Below are positions 50,506 to 50,517 of a stretch of DNA of 50,517 bases, one piece after another. Under the pieces are notes generated by a model that was given only the letters and a program-made list of their open reading frames with translations, searched no databases and had not been told where the DNA came from. A program made the translations under genes and the position numbers. The DNA is from Branchiostoma floridae. Its lineage: Eukaryota; Chordata; Leptocardii; Amphioxiformes; Branchiostomatidae. The DNA is taken from positions 1,183,628 to 1,234,144 of the forward strand of contig NC_049992.1 in NCBI RefSeq assembly GCF_000003815.2, in the 5' to 3' direction. The number at the start of each line of letters is the position of its first letter. Position 1 is the stretch's first letter.

Positions 50506-50517
50506 AGATGGCACCGA

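Overview
The window looks like genomic DNA of a cephalochordate, most probably an amphioxus (Branchiostoma). It has intron-rich genes with GT/AG phase-1 exons, strong domain shuffling, expanded innate-immune lectin and fibrinogen-related families, many short terminal-inverted-repeat elements, CR1-like LINE tails and tRNA-derived SINEs, and runs of N typical of a shotgun scaffold. The species assignment is inference. No bacterial, organellar or viral gene was seen.

Region 1 (about 1.6-26.4 kb, + strand) holds one large mosaic gene; its 5' end lies outside the window or in unresolved sequence. Twenty-five exons can be placed by splice sites and compatible phase. They encode tectonin-type beta-propeller repeats, thirteen LDL-receptor class A (LDLa) repeats (one per exon), an F5/8C (discoidin) domain, a C-type lectin domain (CTLD), a short linker, a CUB domain, a second CTLD and a stop codon with no membrane segment after it. 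It is probably a secreted, disulfide-rich recognition protein. The introns carry MITEs, LINE and SINE pieces and microsatellites, and two exons run into assembly gaps.

Region 2 (28.9-36.5 kb) holds two copies of a PM20D1-like M20 peptidase / N-acyl-amino-acid synthase-hydrolase gene in head-to-head inverted orientation. The + strand copy is intact (three exons, 507 codons). The - strand copy carries one extra base in a C tract, which stops the reading frame after 39 codons. The copies are almost identical at both ends of exon 1 but clearly diverged in the segment between, a pattern that suggests gene conversion.

Region 3 (39.2-50.5 kb, - strand) is a tandem cluster of three fibrinogen-related (FReD) genes. 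Each has a signal-peptide exon and one large FReD exon. Two look intact. The third has its calcium-site/pocket segment replaced by an inverted duplication of its own 3' coding sequence. Upstream of each gene are degenerate arrays of repeats, several carrying a copy of the TATA-like core promoter. A piggyBac-like TTAA element has inserted in one array. An isolated coiled-coil exon at 39.24 kb and a possible terminal exon at 50.44 kb, both + strand, may mean the cluster lies inside an intron of another gene.

Taken together, the window pairs a chimeric multi-lectin gene and a ficolin-like FReD cluster (both plausible secreted recognition proteins) with an unrelated lipid/amino-acid metabolism gene pair. 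The parts most worth following are the domain architecture of region 1, the patchwork identity of the PM20D1 pair, the fold-back rearrangement in the first FReD gene and the promoter-bearing repeat arrays.
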